DNA of 56,929 nt. It comes from Betaproteobacteria bacterium. Lineage in GTDB: Bacteria > Pseudomonadota > Gammaproteobacteria > Burkholderiales > Burkholderiaceae_C. The position numbers were made by a program, and so were the translations under genes. The stretch lies in NCBI GenBank assembly GCA_009921265.1, contig RFYV01000014.1:1-56929 (forward strand). The letters run 5' to 3'. The notes beneath the pieces were generated by a model, which was not told where the DNA came from, did not search any database, and saw only the letters and a list, made by a program, of their open reading frames with translations. This document shows, piece after piece, positions 11,332 through 21,918 of the stretch (within the stretch, counting starts at the first letter, position 1; every line of letters begins with the position of its first letter).

Positions 11332-13044
11332 ATGAGTGATTTAAATTTTGATTACATAGTTATTGGTGCAGGTACTGCGGGCTGTTTATTAGCCAATCGA
11401 TTAAGTGCCAATGCGAGCAAACGCGTTTTATTGATTGAAGCAGGGCGCAAAGACGATTACCACTGGATTCATATTCCTGTTGGTTATTTGTATTGCATTG
11501 GTAACCCGCGCACCGACTGGTTGTACAACACCGCGCCTGCCGAAGGTTTAAACGGTCGATCGCTTCGCTATCCGAGAGGAAAAGTGTTGGGTGGTTCCTC
11601 AAGCATCAACGGCATGATTTATATGCGCGGGCAATCACGTGATTACGACAACTGGGCGCAGATCACATTAGACGATCAATGGAATTGGCAAAACAGTTTG
11701 CCGTTTTTTAAATTGCACGAAGATCATTATAAAGGCGCAGATGAATTTCATGGCGCTAAAACATCGCCCAGTGATTTGCTTGCGGCCCAAGGTGTTTATG
11801 AGAAAACGCTCAAACATAAAAAATCAGGCGGCGAATGGCGTGTTGAAAAGCAACGCTTGCGTTGGGATATTTTGGATGCTTTTTCGCAAGCCGCACAACA
11901 AGCAGGCATTTCGGCCACCGATGACTTCAATCGCGGTAACAACGAGGGCGTAGGTTATTTTGAAGTCAATCAACGCAAAGGATGGCGATGGAATACAGCC
12001 AAAGCTTTTTTAAGACCCGCTTGCTATTCGCGTCCTAATTTTGAAATGTGGACTTCTGCACAGGTGATGAAGTTGTTGTTCACCACACAAGCCGACGGCA
12101 AAAAAAGATGCTCGGGTGTTGATGTATGGGACGGCAAAGAGCGTGTAACAGCACAGGTTTCTGGCGAAGTGATTTTGTGTGCGGGTGCGATTGGCACACC
12201 TCAAATATTGCAATTATCAGGCGTTGGGCCCACTGATGTTTTGAAAAATAGTGGCATCGAGCAGCAAGTACATTTGAATGGCGTTGGAAAAAATCTTCAA
12301 GACCATTTGCAAATTCGTGCGGTGTACAAAGTAAATAATGTTAAAACGCTCAACACCATGGCCAACAGTCTTTTAGGAAAGTTGGCGATCGCAATTGAAT
12401 ATGCATGCAAGCAAACTGGGCCAATGAGCATGGCGCCTTCACAACTCGGCGCATTCACCAAAAGCGATCCGACTCGTCCATGGGCCAATATTCAATACCA
12501 TGTGCAACCTTTGAGCTTGGATGCGTTTGGCGATCCCTTGCATTCATTTCCCGCATTTACCGCTAGTGTTTGTAATTTAAATCCAACCAGTCGCGGATCA
12601 GTCGACATTCAAAGTCCTGACTTCACACAAGCGCCTGTAATCGCACCTAACTATTTGTCAACGCCTGAAGATCGCAAAGTAGCTGCAGACTCTTTGCGCA
12701 TCACACGAAAAATTGCGGCTCAACCTGCGTTAGCGCCTTATCGACCCGAGGAATGGAAACCCGGCATGCAATATCAAACCGACGATGAGTTGGCGCGCTT
12801 GGCTGGCGACATCGGCACAACGATTTTTCATCCCGTGGGAACGGCTCGGATGGGCGCACTCAGAGACGATGAGGCGGTTGTGGACTCACGCCTGCGCGTT
12901 AGAGACGGACAAGGATCATGGGTTCGAGGCCTGCGCATTGCCGACGCCAGCGTCATGCCCAGCATTACCAGTGGCAACACCAATAGCCCAACGCTTATGA
13001 TTGCAGAGAAAGCCGCGCAATGGATTGCTCATTCAGCCGATTAA
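11332..13044 (+). CDS. GMC-family FAD oxidoreductase (candidate 3-hydroxypropionate dehydrogenase)
   Basis: A 570-residue flavoprotein alcohol oxidoreductase of the glucose-methanol-choline family. The N-terminal FAD-binding motif VIGAGTAGCLLANRL (GAGTAG, residues 12-17) and the PRGKVLGGSSSINGMIYMRG signature are present. Catalytic H500 (FHPVGTARMG) and N551 (NTNSPTLMIAEKA) fit the His/Asn pair. ATG 11332 is chosen because MSDLNFDYIVIGAG starts right at the fold; the frame opens earlier inside mmsA. In Pseudomonas denitrificans a GMC enzyme (HpdH) with MmsA degrades 3-hydroxypropionate. That parallel makes the substrate a reasonable inference, but choline-type or other alcohols cannot be excluded. 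Confidence 0.85.
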   Translation: MSDLNFDYIVIGAGTAGCLLANRLSANASKRVLLIEAGRKDDYHWIHIPVGYLYCIGNPRTDWLYNTAPAEGLNGRSLRYPRGKVLGGSSSINGMIYMRGQSRDYDNWAQITLDDQWNWQNSLPFFKLHEDHYKGADEFHGAKTSPSDLLAAQGVYEKTLKHKKSGGEWRVEKQRLRWDILDAFSQAAQQAGISATDDFNRGNNEGVGYFEVNQRKGWRWNTAKAFLRPACYSRPNFEMWTSAQVMKLLFTTQADGKKRCSGVDVWDGKERVTAQVSGEVILCAGAIGTPQILQLSGVGPTDVLKNSGIEQQVHLNGVGKNLQDHLQIRAVYKVNNVKTLNTMANSLLGKLAIAIEYACKQTGPMSMAPSQLGAFTKSDPTRPWANIQYHVQPLSLDAFGDPLHSFPAFTASVCNLNPTSRGSVDIQSPDFTQAPVIAPNYLSTPEDRKVAADSLRITRKIAAQPALAPYRPEEWKPGMQYQTDDELARLAGDIGTTIFHPVGTARMGALRDDEAVVDSRLRVRDGQGSWVRGLRIADASVMPSITSGNTNSPTLMIAEKAAQWIAHSAD

Positions 13045-13148
13045 TTCGGGAAAGCACCTACAAGGACAGAGGCTTATCAAGATTAGAATTCAGGAACAGA
13101 ACTGATAACCTATTGCGGTATTCTGAGGGTTTGAGGAGACACTAAATA

Positions 13149-13184
13149 ATGAAATACCCCCCAATCATGGAGGGAGCAAACTAA
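13149..13184 (+). CDS. Possible 11-codon leader ORF in a small transcript
   Basis: ATG at 13149 opens an 11-residue frame, MKYPPIMEGAN, ending in TAA at 13182-13184. A good ribosome site GAGGAG lies at 13133-13138, 10 bases upstream. The ORF runs straight into a strong terminator hairpin. The mRNA could also fold CCCCCC (from 13155) against GGAGGG, hiding part of the frame. It may be a real micro-peptide, a leader peptide, or chance within a small RNA. Confidence 0.25.
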   Translation: MKYPPIMEGAN

Positions 13185-13214
13185 AAAAGCACTGTTCATC
13201 ACAGTGCTTTTTTT
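13183..13214 (+). terminator. Rho-independent terminator after the mmsA-GMC operon
   Basis: A perfect hairpin: AAAAAAGCACTGT (13183-13195), loop TCATC, ACAGTGCTTTTTTT (13201-13214). The stem is followed by a T-tract on the plus strand, and the A-tract makes it potentially bidirectional. It ends any transcript from the GMC gene or from a promoter within 13045-13148. Confidence 0.88.
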
Positions 13215-13254
13215 ATTCAAATTTTAAGCAACAACGAATGCAATAATCTCACGC

Positions 13255-14013
13255 ATGGAATTAATTATTGTCACCATTGCGGCGGGCTTGGCGGGTTTTA
13301 TGGATGCGATCGTTGGTGGTGGCGGTTTAATTTTGGTGCCTGCTTTATTTGCCAGCTTTCCCGAAGCGCATCCCGCCACAATGTTGGGCAACAACAAGTC
13401 AGCATCGCTGTGGGGCACGATCATGGCTAGTTGGCAATACAGCCGACGCGTTCATTTGCAATGGCAAACTTTGATAGTTGCGGGAGCGTTTGCATTCATT
13501 GGATCGTTGGCAGGGGCGTGGAGCGTGACACAAATATCGCCAAACTTTTTACGAAAAATATTACCCTTTGTTTTGGTTGGCGTTTTGATTTACACGTTGA
13601 TTAAAAAAAACATGGGGCGGACACACGCACCACGTTTTGAAAATCATGCTCAAATATTTGCGATGTCATTGATTGGTTGTGCAGTTGGTTTTTATGATGG
13701 ATTTTTTGGGCCAGGAGCGGGCAGTTTGTTGGTGTTTTTTTTGGTTCGCACGCTAGGGTATGATTTTTTAAATGCTTCTGCGAATGCAAAAATTTTAAAT
13801 ATGTTTAGCAATGCAGCGGCGTTGTTATTGTTTTCATGGCACGGTCATGTCTGGTGGCATATGGCCCTGCCACTTGCTGTTGCCAACGTAGCAGGGAGTT
13901 TTTTAGGTTCACGCATTGCACTCGTGCACGGATCGCAATTTGTGCGATGGGTTTTTATTTTTGTGGTGACGCTATTGATTTTAAAAACTGGATTTGGCGC
14001 ACTGGGGCATTGA
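13255..14013 (+). CDS. TSUP-family permease (TauE/SafE-like)
   Basis: A 252-residue inner-membrane transporter of the TSUP (sulfite exporter TauE/SafE) family. The N-terminal repeat has GLAGFMDAIVGGGGLILVPAL and the second repeat has GFYDGFFGPGAGSLLVF, the two internally related signatures of this family. About eight helices are visible. Substrates in the family include sulfite, sulfoacetate and other small anions; none can be assigned here. It starts 40 bases after the terminator and is convergent with mrdA, with 5 bases between the stops. Confidence 0.88.
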   Translation: MELIIVTIAAGLAGFMDAIVGGGGLILVPALFASFPEAHPATMLGNNKSASLWGTIMASWQYSRRVHLQWQTLIVAGAFAFIGSLAGAWSVTQISPNFLRKILPFVLVGVLIYTLIKKNMGRTHAPRFENHAQIFAMSLIGCAVGFYDGFFGPGAGSLLVFFLVRTLGYDFLNASANAKILNMFSNAAALLLFSWHGHVWWHMALPLAVANVAGSFLGSRIALVHGSQFVRWVFIFVVTLLILKTGFGALGH

Positions 14014-14018
14014 TTAAT

Positions 14019-16049
14019 TTAATTAGCGCGGGCAATTTTTATCACGGCCGTATTGGCAGAGCTGGTTTTTACAGCTGCAGGCGGCGCCTCTGGTGGCGCT
14101 TCATTTTTGGGTGGCCAAGGCATATTGGACAATTCGCGCGGTTTGCCAATCGGGCGGGTTGCCAAACCTTTTTTAACAGCTTCAATATCTTCTATAGACG
14201 GATATTGTTTCATCAAAATAAAATCAAAAATTCGTCTCGCAATAGGTGCTGCATTTTGCGCACCAAATCCAGCGTTTTCAACGACCATCGCAACCACAAC
14301 CTTCGGATCTTCTGCTGGCGCATAAGCCATATATAAAGCATGATCTCTCATGCGCTCATCAATTTGTGAAGCGTTGTATTTTTCGTTTTGCTTTACAGTA
14401 AAAACCTGTGCTGTACCCGTTTTGCCTGCGCTAACATAGGTGGCACCGACAAAACTCGACGCCGATGTGCCTTCAATATTGACGCCCACCAATGCTTTTT
14501 TAATGATGTCAATGTTTTCTTGATTCAGGGTCAATTGTTCAACGGGCTCTTTGGCAACGGGCGTTGCTTGTTTGGTTTCAACGTCAACCACTTCTCTGAC
14601 CAAATGTGGTTTCATCTTGATGCCGTTGTTGACCACGATGGCTGTGGCTTGAGCCAATTGCAAAATCGTAAAGCTGTTGTAACCCTGTCCAATTCCAAGT
14701 GAGATGGTTTCACCCGAATACCATCGTTGCTGCTCTGGTTTTTTATAGTTTGTTTTTTTCCACTCGGTCGATGGCAAAATTCCATGCGACTCGCCCAAGA
14801 TGTCGATGCCAGTGAGCTGTCCAAACCCCAAGGGCTTCATTTGATCGTGAATCAAATCAACGCCCATGTCTCGCGCCAGCAAATAGTAATATGTGTCACA
14901 TGATTGAACAATTGATTTATACATATCGACAGAGCCGTGACCGCCTTCTTTGTCATCACGAAATCGATGATTGCCAAACATAAAATAACCAGGGTCAGAA
15001 ATAAATTGTGAGGGCGTGCGTTTTCCCGTTTGCAATGCCGCCAAAGACATGAATGGCTTGTAAGTGGAGCCTGGTGGATAAGTTCCGCGCAATGCACGAT
15101 TAAGCAAAGGTTTATCTAAGGACTCGTTGAGTACGGCCCAGTTTTCGGAATCGATGCCTTCGACAAATAAATTAGGATCGAAGGTGGGTTTGCTAACAAA
15201 TGCCAAGACCTCGCCAGTTTTGGGATCAATGGCAACCAATGCGCCACGGCGATTGCCGTATAAATCTTCCACCAATTTTTGGAGCTTGATGTCGATGGAC
15301 AAAACCACAGTGTTACCAGGTGTTGCCAGGCTGCTTCTCAGACGCCGAACTGCACGACCGCCTGCTGAGGTTTCCATTTCATGAACACCTGTTATGCCAT
15401 GCAATTGGGTTTCATAACTTTGTTCAACGCCTAATTTGCCAATATAGTCGGTGCCTCTGTAATTGGCTTCGTCTTCTGAGCCCGCTAGTTTTTCTTTTTC
15501 GCTGGCGTTGATACGACCAATGTAACCAATCACGTGGCTTGCCAATTCACCATATGGATAATTTCTAAATAGTCTCGCTTTGATTTCAATGCCAGGAAAG
15601 CGATAGCGTTGCGCGGCAAAGCGCGCCACTTCCTCATCGCTCAAGCGTGTTCGTATCGGCACCGATTCAAAACTTTTAGATTCTTCGCGTAACTTTTTAA
15701 ATCGACGTCGATCGCGCCCCTGAATGTCAATTACTTCGGCGAGTTGATCGATGACTTCTTCTATTGGCGCCATCACTTTTGATGCGGTGATCTCTAATGT
15801 GTAAGCTGAATAGTTGGTCGCCAGCACAATGCCATTTCTATCCATGATGACGCCACGATTGGGGACGATGGGCACAATTGCAGTTCGATTGCTTTCTGCT
15901 TGTTCATTCAGATCTTCGTAGCGCCAAAGTTGCAAATAAACTAATCGTGCAAACAATAAAAAAAAGGCCAACAACACCACAAAAGTAACAATCAGCGCCC
16001 GCCCTCTGTAGCGACGCAAATCAACTTCAACATCGCGCATTAAATTCAT
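14019..16049 (-). CDS. mrdA: Penicillin-binding protein 2 (elongasome transpeptidase)
   Basis: PBP2 cross-links peptidoglycan during cell elongation, working with RodA and MreBCD. The 676-residue protein has an N-terminal membrane anchor (about residues 18-40), a PBP dimerisation domain, and transpeptidase motifs STYK (328-331), SCD (383-385) and KTG (543-545). A Pro/Ala-rich C-terminal tail follows (about 650-670). It overlaps mreD by 4 bases (ATGA). In relatives rodA usually follows mrdA; here the next gene is a convergent TSUP permease. Confidence 0.95.
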   Translation of the reverse strand: MNLMRDVEVDLRRYRGRALIVTFVVLLAFFLLFARLVYLQLWRYEDLNEQAESNRTAIVPIVPNRGVIMDRNGIVLATNYSAYTLEITASKVMAPIEEVIDQLAEVIDIQGRDRRRFKKLREESKSFESVPIRTRLSDEEVARFAAQRYRFPGIEIKARLFRNYPYGELASHVIGYIGRINASEKEKLAGSEDEANYRGTDYIGKLGVEQSYETQLHGITGVHEMETSAGGRAVRRLRSSLATPGNTVVLSIDIKLQKLVEDLYGNRRGALVAIDPKTGEVLAFVSKPTFDPNLFVEGIDSENWAVLNESLDKPLLNRALRGTYPPGSTYKPFMSLAALQTGKRTPSQFISDPGYFMFGNHRFRDDKEGGHGSVDMYKSIVQSCDTYYYLLARDMGVDLIHDQMKPLGFGQLTGIDILGESHGILPSTEWKKTNYKKPEQQRWYSGETISLGIGQGYNSFTILQLAQATAIVVNNGIKMKPHLVREVVDVETKQATPVAKEPVEQLTLNQENIDIIKKALVGVNIEGTSASSFVGATYVSAGKTGTAQVFTVKQNEKYNASQIDERMRDHALYMAYAPAEDPKVVVAMVVENAGFGAQNAAPIARRIFDFILMKQYPSIEDIEAVKKGLATRPIGKPRELSNMPWPPKNEAPPEAPPAAVKTSSANTAVIKIARAN

Positions 16050-16576
16050 AGCGGTCGATTCTCATCAGGATTGGGAGCTCGCCTTTGTGGGGCTAATAAA
16101 AGCGCGGTCACCATCGGCCAAAAAATTGCTTGAATGATTGGAGCAAATATCAGCGTCCATCCTGGAAACAATCCGCCCGCAGACAGCCGCACAATTAATT
16201 CGAGCAGATGACAAATTGCAAACACAGGCAAGACCTGCATCGCTTGAGAAGACACACTAAACCACAACAGCCGACGATGAATCATCTTTGCTAAAAATCC
16301 TTGAGCAGTGAATGAAAGCGCGTGTTGTCCCAACAATGATGATTGATGCACATCCAACAATAAACCCAAAACAAATGCTGTGCCAATACCCACGCGCATG
16401 GGTTGATGAACAGCCCAAAACACCAAAACAACGGCAACAAAGTCGGGCATCCACGCTGCATTGCCTGTAAAGGCCATGCTCAACAACATGTCGATTAAAA
16501 AAACAAAGACAAGACTGAAAATAATAAACAGTTGATTAGCTGGCAACAACAGTTGATGGCCACGTGGCATGATCAT
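16046..16576 (-). CDS. mreD: Rod shape-determining protein MreD
   Basis: MreD is a small integral membrane protein linking MreB and MreC to the elongation machinery. The 176-residue protein is almost entirely hydrophobic with about five helices and reads IFSLVFVFLIDMLLSM and GIGTAFVLGLLLDVHQSSLLG, the latter a well conserved MreD block. It overlaps mreC and mrdA by 4 bases at either end. A second ATG two codons in (16570) is an alternative start. Confidence 0.92.
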   Translation of the reverse strand: MIMPRGHQLLLPANQLFIIFSLVFVFLIDMLLSMAFTGNAAWMPDFVAVVLVFWAVHQPMRVGIGTAFVLGLLLDVHQSSLLGQHALSFTAQGFLAKMIHRRLLWFSVSSQAMQVLPVFAICHLLELIVRLSAGGLFPGWTLIFAPIIQAIFWPMVTALLLAPQRRAPNPDENRPL

Positions 16577-17490
16577 CGACGGCCCCCTCTGGCTTGCAAG
16601 GGGACTTGTTTTTCAGCCGCGGGGCGAGGTGGCAAATCAGTGCCTACGGGTTCGAGAACCATCACCAGTCTCGCACCTTGGGCATGCGCCAATGGTTCGC
16701 ACAAAATACGCGCAAACACCGTATCTGCTCTGCGCTCAACTTTGCTCACCTTTGCAACCATCACACCCGCAGGGTAAACACCATCCACACCACTGGTTGT
16801 CAAAATGTCTCCTACTTCAATATCTGCATTAGTCGCCATGTAGCGCAACTCCATCAAAGGTGCGCCGCCAGCTTCGCCAAATGCGACACCTCTTGCACCC
16901 GTGCGAGTATTTAACACAGGAATGGAATGCTCTTTATCAATCACCAAGGTTGCTTCACTCACCAACGGATACACACGCGTGATTTGTCCCAAAATACCAA
17001 GCTCATCCATCACTGGAGAGCTGAGTTTGATTCCTTGCGCACTGCCTTTATTTAAAATAAATTTTCGCGTGTAGGGATCGGGCGCGTCGTAAATGACTTG
17101 CGCAATCACACCACTGCTGTTTTGTCTTTCGCTCAACGCTAAGAGTTGACGCAATTGTTGATTTTCTAATTGCAATTGTTCAACTTGAGTGGCTCTCACA
17201 GACAGTTTGAGCAATTGAATTTTGGACGAAGCCACTTGCGCTTGCGAATTATCTCTGGATTCAAAATATTGGATGCTTCCTTCCCACAACTCAATGGGTT
17301 GCCTGGCCATCCACTGAACGGGATATAACACCATCGATAAGGACCAGCGAATCGGCTGTATCAATGTGTAACGCACATCGGCAAACATCAACAATGCCGA
17401 TAAGGCGCTAAAAAAAATAAGTTTGGTGAGTGCCGACGGCCCTTGTTTAAAAAAGGGTGGGGGTGAACTCTCTAAAGTGCCGAGTGCCAT
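16573..17490 (-). CDS. mreC: Rod shape-determining protein MreC
   Basis: MreC is a bitopic periplasmic scaffold that activates PBP2. The 305-residue protein has one membrane helix (about residues 20-40), a coiled coil with repeated Leu/Gln (VEQLQLENQQLRQLLALSE) and two beta-barrel domains ending in VMVLEPVG plus a Pro/Arg tail. ATG 17488-17490 gives the usual MreC start; the open frame runs 29 codons further upstream into mreB. It follows mreB by 14 bases. Confidence 0.94.
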   Translation of the reverse strand: MALGTLESSPPPFFKQGPSALTKLIFFSALSALLMFADVRYTLIQPIRWSLSMVLYPVQWMARQPIELWEGSIQYFESRDNSQAQVASSKIQLLKLSVRATQVEQLQLENQQLRQLLALSERQNSSGVIAQVIYDAPDPYTRKFILNKGSAQGIKLSSPVMDELGILGQITRVYPLVSEATLVIDKEHSIPVLNTRTGARGVAFGEAGGAPLMELRYMATNADIEVGDILTTSGVDGVYPAGVMVAKVSKVERRADTVFARILCEPLAHAQGARLVMVLEPVGTDLPPRPAAEKQVPLQARGGRR

Positions 17491-17504
17491 ATGCTCGGTG
17501 AGAT

Positions 17505-18572
<1,068 letters not shown>

Positions 18573-18652
18573 TCAAGCGCAAAGGCGAGATAATAACCGA
18601 TGGGTCTGCATCCATCCCGTTTTAACGATCTTTTATTTGGAAATTTCTGAAC

Positions 18653-18952
18653 ATGTCTCTCAATCCGCAAGATATACAACGCATTGCCAATTTGGCACGC
18701 TTGTCCTTGGATGAATCGCAAAGCAAGCGTATGCGCGAACAAATCAATGGTTTTTTTGATTTGGTCACACAAATGCAAGACATCAACACAGAGGGCATCG
18801 AACCCATGTCGCACCCCGTGGATTTGATGCAATTGCAAACCCTGCGCCTGCGCGATGATGTCGCGAGTGAGCCAAACCACCGCGAAACTAATCAGCGCAG
18901 CGCTCCAGCAGTTGAGCGTGGTTTGTTTTTAGTACCGAAAGTGATTGAATAA
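18653..18952 (+). CDS. gatC: Asp/Glu-tRNA amidotransferase subunit C
   Basis: GatC stabilises GatA-GatB in the complex that converts misacylated Glu-tRNA(Gln) or Asp-tRNA(Asn) to the correct amide form. The 99-residue protein begins [21 protein letters not shown] and contains the conserved [15 protein letters not shown] segment. It is first of a gatC-gatA-gatB operon with 3 bases to gatA. The presence of GatCAB implies at least one of glutaminyl- or asparaginyl-tRNA synthetase is bypassed or absent; the window does not show which. Confidence 0.95.
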   Translation: MSLNPQDIQRIANLARLSLDESQSKRMREQINGFFDLVTQMQDINTEGIEPMSHPVDLMQLQTLRLRDDVASEPNHRETNQRSAPAVERGLFLVPKVIE

Positions 18953-18955
18953 GCC

Positions 18956-20479
18956 ATGGATGAATTGAATCGCAGTGGCGTCGCCGAGCTCGCCCAACAA
19001 TTGCGCAACAAAAAAATAAGCGCTGTCGAGTTATCACAACATTTTTTAAAACGTGCACAAGCCGATCAACACGGTAGTTTTTTGCAAAATGGTTTTAATG
19101 AAGAGGCCACCTTCCGACAAGCGCGCGAGGCTGATGCATTGATTGCCAAGGGTGATGCCTCACCTCTTTTAGGTGTACCCATTGCGCACAAAGATATTTT
19201 TGTGACCCAAGATTTTGTTACCACTGCAGGCAGTCAAATGCTCAACGGTTACCAATCGCCATTTGATGCGACAGTGGTGCGCAATTTAGGCGTGGGTCAT
19301 GGCGGTGCTGGCATGGTCACCATCGGCAAACTCAATTGCGATGAGTTTGCAATGGGCTCATCCAACGAAAACTCCGCCTACAGTGTGGTTAAAAATCCGT
19401 GGGATGCATCGCGCATACCCGGTGGATCCTCAGGTGGTAGTGCGGCGGCGGTTGCCGCTTGCGTTGTGCCTGCAGCCACGGGTACCGACACAGGCGGATC
19501 GATTCGACAGCCAGCGAGTTTTTGTGGCATCACAGGCATCAAACCAACCTACGGTCGTGCGTCTCGATATGGAATGATTTCTTACGCATCGAGCTTGGAT
19601 CAAGCAGGTCCCATGGCACGCAGCGCGCAAGATTGTGCTTTATTGCTGAGCTCCATGTGTGCGCCGGATTTAGATCGCGACTCCACATCATTGGATATTG
19701 CTCGCGAAGATTTCTCAAAAAATTTGATGACACCCTTAAAGAGCGCAGGAAAAAATGGCGCGCTCAAAATTGGCGTGCCACATGAGTGGTCCATGGGTAC
19801 AACTGCACGTGGCAAAGCAAAACAAATCGATGAGTCCATATCCCTGAATATTTCTAACGCTTTAAAACAATTGCAACAATCAGGCGCGCAATTGGTCGAA
19901 ATCGATTTGCCACACGCGCATTTGGCCATTCCTGTGTACTACATCATCGCGTCTGCAGAAGCCAGTTCCAACCTGAGTCGTTTTGATGGTGTCAAATTTG
20001 GTCACCGCACGTCGTCGCCTGTTGATCTAATCGACATGTACAAAAAAACACGCACCGAAGGTTTTGGCGATGAAGTGCTGCGTCGCATCATGATTGGTGC
20101 TTATGTGTTGTCGCACGGTTATTACGACGCGTATTATTTGAAAGCACAAAAAATTCGCAGGCTTATCGCCAAAGATTTTGAAGCTGCTTTTCAAGCGTGC
20201 GATGTGATTGCGGGGCCAGTTGCGCCAACCGTGGCTTGGAAATTAGGTGACAAAGCAGATGACCCTGTCGCGAATTATTTGGCCGATATCTTTACCTTGC
20301 CCGCGTCATTGGCAGGTTTGCCAGGCATGAGTATTCCTGTGGGGCTTGATGGTGCAAACATGCCCATTGGCATGCAACTCATTGGTAACTATTTATACGA
20401 ATCGTTGTTGCTCAATGTGGCTCATCAATTTCAAACCATCACCTCGCACCACACGCTCAAAGCAGGAGGTGTTGTATGA
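18956..20479 (+). CDS. gatA: Asp/Glu-tRNA amidotransferase subunit A
   Basis: GatA is the amidase that releases ammonia from glutamine for tRNA-dependent amidation. The 507-residue protein has the amidase-signature Ser-cis-Ser-Lys triad: K79 in PIAHKDIF, S158 in GGSSGGS and S182 in [11 protein letters not shown]. The ammonia passes to GatB through an internal tunnel. It overlaps gatB by 4 bases (ATGA), consistent with coupled translation of stoichiometric subunits. Confidence 0.97.
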   Translation: MDELNRSGVAELAQQLRNKKISAVELSQHFLKRAQADQHGSFLQNGFNEEATFRQAREADALIAKGDASPLLGVPIAHKDIFVTQDFVTTAGSQMLNGYQSPFDATVVRNLGVGHGGAGMVTIGKLNCDEFAMGSSNENSAYSVVKNPWDASRIPGGSSGGSAAAVAACVVPAATGTDTGGSIRQPASFCGITGIKPTYGRASRYGMISYASSLDQAGPMARSAQDCALLLSSMCAPDLDRDSTSLDIAREDFSKNLMTPLKSAGKNGALKIGVPHEWSMGTTARGKAKQIDESISLNISNALKQLQQSGAQLVEIDLPHAHLAIPVYYIIASAEASSNLSRFDGVKFGHRTSSPVDLIDMYKKTRTEGFGDEVLRRIMIGAYVLSHGYYDAYYLKAQKIRRLIAKDFEAAFQACDVIAGPVAPTVAWKLGDKADDPVANYLADIFTLPASLAGLPGMSIPVGLDGANMPIGMQLIGNYLYESLLLNVAHQFQTITSHHTLKAGGVV

Positions 20480-21918
20480 GCACCAAACTTGTTCAAGGCT
20501 ATGAAGTGGTGATTGGTTTTGAAACCCACGCTCAGCTGTCGACTCAAAGCAAAATTTTTAGTCGCGCGCCGATTGCATTTGGTGCAGAGCCCAATACACA
20601 AGCATGCGCCGTTGATTTGGCATTGCCAGGCACTTTGCCCGTGATGAATAAAGGTGCGGTTGAACGCGCCATTCAATTGGGTTTGGCTTTGGGCTCACAC
20701 ATCGCGCCAAAAAGTATATTTGCCAGAAAAAATTATTTTTATCCCGATTTACCCAAGGGCTATCAAATCAGTCAATTTGAAATTCCTGTGGTGCAAGGTG
20801 GTGAGGTTTCTTTTTTCTTAAATGACGAAAAGAAAACTGTGCGATTGGTGCGTGCGCATTTGGAAGAAGATGCTGGCAAATCTTTACATGAAGATTTTGT
20901 TGGCATGACGGGAATTGATTTGAATCGCGCGGGCACGCCGCTCTTAGAAATAGTGACCGAACCTGACATGCGCTCGAGCGATGAGGCCGTTGCCTACGCT
21001 AAAGAGTTGCACAAAATCGTCACATGGATTGGTATTTGTGATGGCAATATGCAAGAAGGATCGTTTAGATGCGACGCCAATGTATCGGTGAGAAAGCCAG
21101 GTGCTGAGATGGGCACACGGCGTGAAATAAAAAATCTCAACAGTTTTAAATTCATGCAACAAGCCATCGACTTTGAGGTGCGTTGGCAAATCGATCAAAT
21201 CGAAGATGGTCAAGCCATTCAACAAGCCACTGTTTTGTTCGATCCCGATACGGGTGAGACGCGTGCCATGCGCACCAAAGAAGATGCCGCCGATTACCGT
21301 TATTTTCCAGACCCAGATCTACCCCCCTTGGTCATTGACGAGGAATGGATTGCACGTGTTCGCTCTGAGATGCGCGAATTGCCTCGCGTGATGGCAGAAC
21401 GATTTGTACGTGACTACGGTTTGCCCGAATACGACGCAGCAATGCTCACGCAAAGTCAACAAATGGCAGTTTATTTTGAAGCTGTTGCCAAGGCTTGTAG
21501 TCAAGCCAAGTTAGCCAGCAACTGGATCATGGGCGACTTGTCGCGCCGACTCAACGCGCAAGAGATGACGTTTGAACAAATGCCAATTAAAGCAGCCACG
21601 CTCGCATTGTTGATCACACGCATTCAAGACGGCACCCTCTCCAATAATGCAGGCAAACAAGTGTTGGATGCATTGTGGGTAGAGGGCGGCGATGTGGACA
21701 CCATCATCGTTTCTAAAGGCCTCAAACAAATGAACGACACGGGCGCGCTTGAAACAATTGTTGACGAAGTGATTGCGTCCAACGCAGACAACGTCGCACA
21801 ATTGAGAGCGGGCAAAGAAAAAGCGTTCAACGCATTGGTGGGTCAGGTGATGAAGGCCAGCAAAGGTAAAGCCAATCCACAGAAAGTGAACGATCTACTC
21901 AAGATAAAGTTAAGTTGA
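20476..21918 (+). CDS. gatB: Asp/Glu-tRNA amidotransferase subunit B
   Basis: GatB binds the misacylated tRNA, activates its side chain with ATP and amidates it with ammonia from GatA. The 480-residue protein has the GatB cradle domain starting [20 protein letters not shown], the conserved [14 protein letters not shown] block and a C-terminal YqeY-like tail domain ending in [16 protein letters not shown] ribosome site precedes its ATG at 20476. The stop overlaps the start of the next gene (TGATG). Confidence 0.97.
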   Translation: MSTKLVQGYEVVIGFETHAQLSTQSKIFSRAPIAFGAEPNTQACAVDLALPGTLPVMNKGAVERAIQLGLALGSHIAPKSIFARKNYFYPDLPKGYQISQFEIPVVQGGEVSFFLNDEKKTVRLVRAHLEEDAGKSLHEDFVGMTGIDLNRAGTPLLEIVTEPDMRSSDEAVAYAKELHKIVTWIGICDGNMQEGSFRCDANVSVRKPGAEMGTRREIKNLNSFKFMQQAIDFEVRWQIDQIEDGQAIQQATVLFDPDTGETRAMRTKEDAADYRYFPDPDLPPLVIDEEWIARVRSEMRELPRVMAERFVRDYGLPEYDAAMLTQSQQMAVYFEAVAKACSQAKLASNWIMGDLSRRLNAQEMTFEQMPIKAATLALLITRIQDGTLSNNAGKQVLDALWVEGGDVDTIIVSKGLKQMNDTGALETIVDEVIASNADNVAQLRAGKEKAFNALVGQVMKASKGKANPQKVNDLLKIKLS

